This document shows, in pieces, positions 39,226 to 42,314 of a DNA stretch of 42,314 bases (its first letter is position 1; each line of letters opens with the position of its first letter). This DNA is from a virus: positions 1-42,314 of the IMG/VR virus record IMGVR_UViG_3300047678_000197; one strand, written 5' to 3'. The notes below the pieces were generated by a model. The model was not told the DNA's origin. It did no database searches and worked only from the letters and a program-made list of their open reading frames with translations. The translations under genes and the position numbers were made by a program.

Positions 39226-39335
39226 CCTAGGTCAGCGGTTAATGCACTTTGAGGACGATCAGCCTTCAACAAAAGACTTAGGACCTAGGAGAGATCAAAA
39301 CCGGCAATCAGCTGATCGTCTTCAAAGTACATTAA
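39226..39335 (-). promoter_or_regulatory. Interleaved inverted repeats in an mRNA leader, possible pseudoknot
   Basis: Two pairs of complementary segments interlock: 39239-39262 with 39312-39335 (24 bases, 22 matches plus one G-T) and 39226-39233 with 39282-39289 (CCTAGGTC/GACCTAGG, eight matches). In the leftward transcript the order is B', A', B, A, so both stems can only form together as a pseudoknot. The element begins six bases after the TAAATA at 39342-39347 and ends about 50 bases before the ATG at 39174. It may be an autoregulatory RNA or overlapping operator sites. Confidence 0.7.
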
Positions 39336-39341
39336 CGGAAG

Positions 39342-39349
39342 TATTTATA
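39342..39349 (-). promoter_or_regulatory. TATAAATA element before the pseudoknot leader
   Basis: The minus strand reads TATAAATACTTC, again the full octamer. The interleaved inverted repeats begin six bases downstream, so a transcript from here would carry the whole folded leader of the 222-residue gene. Confidence 0.58.
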
Positions 39350-39361
39350 AAAGTTGCGACT

Positions 39362-39381
39362 GTCTAGCGGAAAACGAAGAT
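39362..39381. repeat. 20-base inverted repeat, left arm
   Basis: GTCTAGCGGAAAACGAAGAT is present here and as an exact reverse complement at 39756-39775, inside the frame at 39465-39857. The arms enclose 374 bases. Confidence 0.88.
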
Positions 39382-39398
39382 TAGTCTTCTGAATAAAT

Positions 39399-39446
39399 CC
39401 TAGCGGTTTTTATAGAGAAGATAGAACCTATATGGAAACCGCTAGG
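39399..39446. repeat. 11-base inverted repeat CCTAGCGGTTT/AAACCGCTAGG
   Basis: Perfect 11-base arms at 39399-39409 and 39436-39446 enclose 26 A+T-rich bases. Related words TAGCGGAAAA (39365) and AAAACCGCTA (39457) flank it, making four copies of a TAGCGG-plus-A/T-run element within 100 bases. They may be iteron-like sites of an origin, or a terminator of the leftward gene at 39465. Confidence 0.6.
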
Positions 39447-39464
39447 ACCTACTACTAAAAACCG

Positions 39465-39857
39465 CTATCGCCAACTTCCAGCCAGGCGAGTCGAAATGCG
39501 GCTGTACCCAGGCGCATCGAACGAGCATGGCTTGAGAGCGCCGTCAGGCGCGAGCAGTGATTGAGATATGACAGCCGACTTGGCAAGCAAGATCGGCTTC
39601 ACGGCGCATGCCATCACACGGGTCAGCCTTGCGGCTTCGATGACAAGCATCGCCGTGTGGCCGTCAGCGCCGGTTGGTTGAGAGGTTGTGGTTGCGGGTG
39701 CGCCTTGCGGCGCAAATGAGCGCTCAGCACGCAGGACAAACCGTTCAGCAGATTCATCTTCGTTTTCCGCTAGACGGCCAATCTTCCAGACCGTCACCAA
39801 TGCCCTAAATCTGCCCCAGGAGCTGCGATTTTCGATGGCCGGCACCTGCACCGGCAC
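39465..39857 (-). CDS. Possible 130-residue protein
   Basis: A GTG-started frame encodes MPVQVPAIENRSSWGRFRALVTVWKI-type sequence, then ESAERFVLRAERSFAPQG and a C-terminal part with many Ala and Leu (HTAMLVIEAARLTRVMA). Composition looks plausible for a protein, but the ribosome-binding site is weak and the family is not recognised. It contains the right arm of the 20-base inverted repeat. Confidence 0.45.
   Translation of the reverse strand: MPVQVPAIENRSSWGRFRALVTVWKIGRLAENEDESAERFVLRAERSFAPQGAPATTTSQPTGADGHTAMLVIEAARLTRVMACAVKPILLAKSAVISQSLLAPDGALKPCSFDAPGYSRISTRLAGSWR
39756..39775. repeat. 20-base inverted repeat, right arm
   Basis: This is the exact reverse complement of 39362-39381. 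On the minus strand it reads as codons for RLAENED in the 130-residue frame. Confidence 0.88.
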
Positions 39858-39930
39858 CCGGTAAACATAATGCCGGCATGGGCCATTTCAAGCGTTTTCC
39901 TGGCAGTAACACAGTCACCTTCCAGATGCG

Positions 39931-39961
39931 AAAACAGCCACCAAAACGGCAGCTGTTTTTC
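39931..39961 (-). terminator. Hairpin after the DUF669 gene, probable terminator
   Basis: AAAACAGC (39931-39938) pairs with GCTGTTTT (39952-39959), eight perfect pairs around a 13-base loop. It begins 16 bases past the DUF669 stop in the leftward direction. The T-run is part of the stem on the minus strand, while the plus strand has five T followed by C, so it may work in both directions. Confidence 0.55.
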
Positions 39962-39976
39962 TAGTTCGTGACTTGC

Positions 39977-40549
39977 TTAGAAGGGCATCGTCTTCGCCAG
40001 CTCTTCAGCCTCTTTGCGACGCTGTGCGTAAAGCTCGCGAGCCCGCTCTGCTGACAGCATGGGCTTCGCCGAAGCAGTTGTGGGGACGGGCGCAGGTGCC
40101 GCGACCGGCTCTTCGTGCTTCTTAGGCTCCTCAATGCTCACCAGCTCAGGCGGGTACAGCCAGTTGCTAGGGCGAAAGTTGCGCGCCGAGTTCTTCGCTT
40201 CGAAGCCGTCCTTTGCCTTGCTCTCGTAAACACGTGCCGTCAGAGCCTTGTTGCACAGCGCTTCGGTGGTCAGCTCGTCAGTGATGTTGAGAGCCTTGCA
40301 CAGGGAGTGAAGCTCGTTGTAGGCGCGCTGCTGCACAGCGTCATCGTAGTGGTCGATATTCAGCATCACCCAGAAGCGACGATTTTTGTATGGGCCATCC
40401 AGCACCTGGAAGGTCAGATTCAGGGCGTGACCGCCCTTGGTCTTCTTCTGTTCGGTGCCGATGATCATTACGACATAGTCGTCGGTAGGGATCAGGTCGA
40501 ACTGGCGCTTGGGCTTGAAGTTGGGGTCAGGGATAAAGTTCAGTTTCAT
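39977..40549 (-). CDS. DUF669 protein, probable ssDNA-binding replication protein
   Basis: The protein has 190 residues from the ATG at 40549 (MKLNFIPDPNF); the longer frame runs through a tRNA-like element and is rejected. The core QFDLIPTDDYVVMIIGTEQKKTK, ALNLTFQVLDGPYKNRRFWVMLNI and YNELHSLCKALNI fits DUF669, an OB-fold group found beside phage replication genes. The C-terminal tail is Pro/Ala-rich, then basic, ending EELAKTMPF, an acidic/hydrophobic end like that of SSB proteins. It probably binds phage DNA during replication. It is the only replication-type gene recognised. Confidence 0.82.
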   Translation of the reverse strand: MKLNFIPDPNFKPKRQFDLIPTDDYVVMIIGTEQKKTKGGHALNLTFQVLDGPYKNRRFWVMLNIDHYDDAVQQRAYNELHSLCKALNITDELTTEALCNKALTARVYESKAKDGFEAKNSARNFRPSNWLYPPELVSIEEPKKHEEPVAAPAPVPTTASAKPMLSAERARELYAQRRKEAEELAKTMPF

Positions 40550-40622
40550 GGCAATAACCGTCGGTTGACGCTGCCTGACAACCTTGTCAGTACAACGCGC
40601 CACGTCCCGGTAAGACGTTGAC

Positions 40623-40692
40623 GGGCGCTTCAACTGGGAATCGAACCCAGTAAGCAGACAGATGTCTGCCGCCGCCACCGGCGTTTTGAAGC
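40623..40692 (-). tRNA. tRNA-like gene with short anticodon loop, amino acid undetermined
   Basis: The minus strand folds as a cloverleaf: acceptor GCTTCAA/TTGAAGC (seven pairs), D-arm CGCC-GGTGGC-GGCG, anticodon arm GCAGA-CATCTG-TCTGC, variable TTA, and T-arm CTGGG-TTCGATT-CCCAG. The body is 66 bases, shorter than normal. The anticodon loop has six bases (or four if the next pair forms) instead of seven, and no base separates the D and anticodon stems. CCA is not encoded (G-CCC follows). It could be a non-decoding tRNA-like RNA. It lies between DUF669 and the 103-residue gene. Confidence 0.65.
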
Positions 40693-40705
40693 GAAGTGAG
40701 TCAGG

Positions 40706-41017
40706 TCAATAAGTCAGACCGCTCACATCACACGGGCTGCGATACTTTTGCTCAGCCACATTGAGCAGGCGCCGAAAGTCGAAGCGTGTGGGCGCCTTGA
40801 TACTTGCCAGTTCATGCAAGCCGACTTCATCGCCATACTCTTCAAGCTTCTTGCGCAGCCCGTCGATGAACTCCTGAGTCAATGGCTTGGACAGGTGCCA
40901 TTCAACCCACGCTGGAAAATTCGGGTCGGTGGGGTCCAAACAGCCGTCGTTAAGATCACGGTCAACGATTGGTTCAGGATCGTCGACCGCTTCCATGAAG
41001 TTGCGGTCGTTAGCCAT
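40706..41017 (-). CDS. Acidic early protein, unknown
   Basis: The 103-residue protein starts MANDRNFMEAVDDPEPIVD directly after the upstream stop, with AAGGTGG five bases before the ATG. It is strongly acidic at the N-terminus and has a helical middle (LTQEFIDGLRKKLEEYGDEVGL). It belongs to a run of four small coupled genes. No family is recognised. Confidence 0.62.
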   Translation of the reverse strand: MANDRNFMEAVDDPEPIVDRDLNDGCLDPTDPNFPAWVEWHLSKPLTQEFIDGLRKKLEEYGDEVGLHELASIKAPTRFDFRRLLNVAEQKYRSPCDVSGLTY

Positions 41018-41233
41018 TTAAGCCACCTTCTCGAACATCACGAAGTAGTGCCCGACGGTCAGCTTGTAGTCCGCGTTGTAAAACCCGTTGCGGACGAGCT
41101 TCATGCTGATACCCGGCAGGTGGCTGATCAGACGATCCCCCACCTGCATGCGGCACACCTTGAAAAACAAAGCGTTGGAATCCAGGTGAGTGGTCAGGTG
41201 GGTCGTTTTCGGCTTGCGTGCAGGATTGCTCAT
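41018..41233 (-). CDS. Small early protein, unknown
   Basis: The 71-residue protein starts MSNPARKPKTTHLTTHL at an ATGA overlap with the upstream gene. Beta strands are likely (ALFFKVCRMQVGDRLI, SMKLVRNGFYNADYKLTVGHYFVMFEKV). It has the size and shape of small phage proteins that modify host enzymes, but no family is recognised. Confidence 0.6.
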   Translation of the reverse strand: MSNPARKPKTTHLTTHLDSNALFFKVCRMQVGDRLISHLPGISMKLVRNGFYNADYKLTVGHYFVMFEKVA

Positions 41234-41424
41234 GCGGTCCTCCACACCAAAACGTCAAAGCTCTCGCTGAACTGCACGCGATACTTTTCCTTCGGGTGAC
41301 GAAGCTGACGAGCACTGATCGCAGAGCTCAGCGCGATAAGCTTCTCGCCATCTGCCATGCCAGCGTGAAAATACCATCCAGGAGACAGCGTGCCCAGAGG
41401 CCATTGGTAGACTTGATACTTCAT
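41230..41424 (-). CDS. Small early protein, unknown
   Basis: The protein has 64 residues starting MKYQVYQWPLGTLSPGWYFHAG, two bases after the preceding gene's stop and with GAGG upstream. It is aromatic-rich and probably beta, ending ESFDVLVWRTA. It overlaps the next gene by four bases. Its function is unknown. Confidence 0.6.
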   Translation of the reverse strand: MKYQVYQWPLGTLSPGWYFHAGMADGEKLIALSSAISARQLRHPKEKYRVQFSESFDVLVWRTA

Positions 41425-41425
41425 C

Positions 41426-41695
41426 TCAAGCCTCCCGAACCAGATAGACAAAACCGCTAGCCTTCTTCACCTCAACGCGGCCTTGGCCTTTGTCGTTGTA
41501 GTTCTTGCGTGCAGCATATGCGCGCTGATTGAAGGTCTTGTCGTCCTTGCCCACCTGAAACGAATCACCAACTTGCGTCAGGCGCTCGAACGGGTACTTC
41601 GACTTCTTCTGCTTGACCTGAAAGGTGATCTCACCAGCCTTCCAAACCTTGTATGCATCAGCAGCCGAGTTGTTGCTATTACTATCTTGAGTCAT
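41426..41695 (-). CDS. First gene of the early operon, unknown
   Basis: The 89-residue protein starts MTQDSNSNNSAADAYKVW; the longer frame has no better start. After a polar leader it has VWKAGEITFQVKQKKSKYPFERL, VGDSFQVGKDDKTFNQRAY and RVEVKKASGFVYLVRE, a small basic beta/alpha protein that could bind DNA. It follows the tRNA gene on the same strand by about 85 bases and heads four coupled genes. No family is recognised. Confidence 0.6.
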   Translation of the reverse strand: MTQDSNSNNSAADAYKVWKAGEITFQVKQKKSKYPFERLTQVGDSFQVGKDDKTFNQRAYAARKNYNDKGQGRVEVKKASGFVYLVREA

Positions 41696-41779
41696 TTCAA
41701 AGCTCCACAGCGTGTCATGCCGCCGCCTAGGTGCAAACCACACAGGCTAACGACAGGCCAGGTCCGCAAGTCCTGGCTT

Positions 41780-41857
41780 TGGTGGATCGGGTGGGAGTCG
41801 AACCCACGATGACCGCCCCTGTACGGGACGGCGCTTTGGCCGCTAAGCTACCGATCC
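41780..41857 (-). tRNA. tRNA gene with expanded anticodon loop, amino acid undetermined
   Basis: The minus strand gives a full cloverleaf: acceptor GGATCGG/CCGATCC (seven pairs), TA, D-arm GCTT-AGCGGCCA-AAGC, anticodon arm CCGTC-CCGTACAGG-GGCGG, variable TCATC, T-arm GTGGG-TTCGACT-CCCAC, discriminator A and an encoded CCA. The anticodon loop has nine bases if the normal five-pair stem forms, or five if two further C-G pairs close. The centre reads GTAC, so GTA (Tyr) and TAC (Val) are both possible and neither has T at position 33. It stands at the head of the early operon. Confidence 0.82.
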
Positions 41858-42165
41858 AGGCCGATATATGCCGCGCCCCTTGCGAAGCGCGCGCATACTC
41901 GACTGCTGATGCAAATTGTTAAAGAGAGGCGCAGCCGCAAACCAAACCCTGGGTGGGTCGTCCTCGTTGCAGCGCATTCCTCGGACTGTACAGATTCAAT
42001 CTGACTTTGAATACTGAGAAATGCCCTAAGCCGACAGATTTTTGAATTTACGTCGCGCTGAGCCCACGTGAATCAAGCTTTTAGCCTCGTGAGCCTGTGA
42101 GTTTGGCGGCAATAACCCGTCCGCGAGAATGTCCAACCGGTTAAAATCCGCGTTGCACGAATGGT
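41858..42165. other. Intergenic region between the early tRNA and attR
   Basis: No gene is seen in about 310 bases. The leftward early operon probably starts here. On the minus strand TTGATT followed 18 bases later by TAAATT (about 42075-42048) is a weak promoter candidate. The word CGGTTAAAA at 42138-42146 also occurs beside the attL core (126-134), which may be a second integrase contact. Confidence 0.5.
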
Positions 42166-42207
42166 TTACAGCGGTATCGTTTTATCCTCGATCTCGGGGC
42201 TGCACGT
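42166..42207. other. attR: attR, right attachment site of the prophage
   Basis: Phage DNA ends at about 42187, and comEC resumes in frame at the shared TCG (42188-42190). The phage half contains TTACAGC (42166-42172), the mirror of GCTGTAA in attL, and TTTTA near the core as in attL (TTAAAA). The rebuilt attB reads CATCTGATG-TCG-ATCTCGG, which encodes HLMSISG. Confidence 0.85.
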
Positions 42208-42314
42208 CACGATGTTTGCCTGGGCCGCGGGCTTGGCTGTGGCCTGGTGCTGGCGCCGCAGTTCTTGGCTGATGCTGCGCGTTCCCGTCCCGCTGGCCGC
42301 GCGCTGGGGAGGGC
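42188..42314 (+). pseudogene. comEC: comEC 3' portion, partial at the window end
   Basis: The frame SISGLHVTMFAWAAGLAVAWCW continues exactly from the left fragment and carries the conserved SGLHVTM motif and a membrane span of the ComEC competence domain. It has no start of its own nearby and leaves the window open. In the lysogen this part is cut off from its promoter. Confidence 0.93.

Larger units (their letters stand above)
128..42187. mobile_element. Complete siphophage-type prophage inserted in comEC
   Basis: The element is bounded by attL and attR and contains a serine integrase, small and large terminase, portal, scaffold, major capsid, and a full lambda-like tail module (tail terminator, tube, G/GT, tape measure, M, L, K, I, J). 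All head and tail functions appear intact, so it could be inducible (inference). The architecture is unusual. The terminase genes lie on the plus strand about 10 kb to the right of the portal. The structural genes run on the minus strand. Between them lies a cargo region of mixed strands. No repressor or endolysin was recognised. Confidence 0.93.

Noticed and set aside
39382-39755. Invertible segment that swaps protein C-termini
   Set aside because: After inversion the frame entering the segment from the right meets a stop codon (TAG) at once, so no alternative product would be made. Inversion for other purposes is not excluded.
40550-40678. N-terminal extension of the DUF669 protein
   Set aside because: The extension would be translated from a tRNA-like structure, and the family begins at MKLNFIP.

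Overview
The window is one complete, integrated siphophage-type prophage of about 42 kb with a few bases of host gene on each side. The host gene is comEC (the inner-membrane DNA-uptake channel of natural competence). Its reading frame stops at base 127 and resumes at base 42188. Joining the two ends restores the conserved stretch HLMS-ISGLHVTM exactly in frame. The high-GC codon use of the comEC ends points to a Betaproteobacterium, probably Burkholderiales (inference). The phage body is visibly less GC-rich and uses a lambda-like tail module.

Layout. 1-226: comEC 5' part and attL. 186-1931 (+): large serine integrase. 1932-2565: non-coding, with a hairpin between convergent transcription units. 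2566-26120 (-): late structural block, read leftward: portal, scaffold, major capsid, head-tail joining proteins, tail tube, G/GT chaperones, tape measure, M, L, K, I, a giant J-like tip protein, tail-fibre proteins, a 20-residue-repeat protein and two small membrane proteins that may act in lysis. A free-standing HNH nuclease gene sits in the tail region on the opposite strand. 26260-29266 (+): accessory genes with a GIY-YIG-like protein, a second copy of the HNH nuclease, a secreted HExxH protein and a strong terminator. 29402-34802: mixed-strand cargo with a T5orf172/GIY-YIG protein, a short tyrosine recombinase, an HNH nuclease resembling restriction enzymes, and a PadR-like regulator paired with a membrane protein behind an 8-bp tandem-repeat array. 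34803-36207: 1.4 kb without genes, rich in direct and inverted repeats. 36208-38225 (+): small and large terminase. 38256-41857 (-): short early/replication region with a DUF669 protein, several small proteins and tRNA-like elements. 42166-42314: attR and the comEC 3' part.

How it works together. The serine integrase, with attP beside its own gene, would integrate into and excise from comEC. An integrated phage therefore splits a competence gene and excision would repair it. The late genes share the hexamer TAAATA, usually about 19-34 bases ahead of a start codon and always in the gene's orientation. The same hexamer precedes the plus-strand accessory genes, the terminase operon and two early genes, so it looks like a phage-wide promoter or regulatory element.

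Not found. I could not recognise a CI-type repressor, an endolysin, a replication helicase/primase or a recombination directionality factor. These functions are either missing, supplied by the host, or hidden among the unknown genes.
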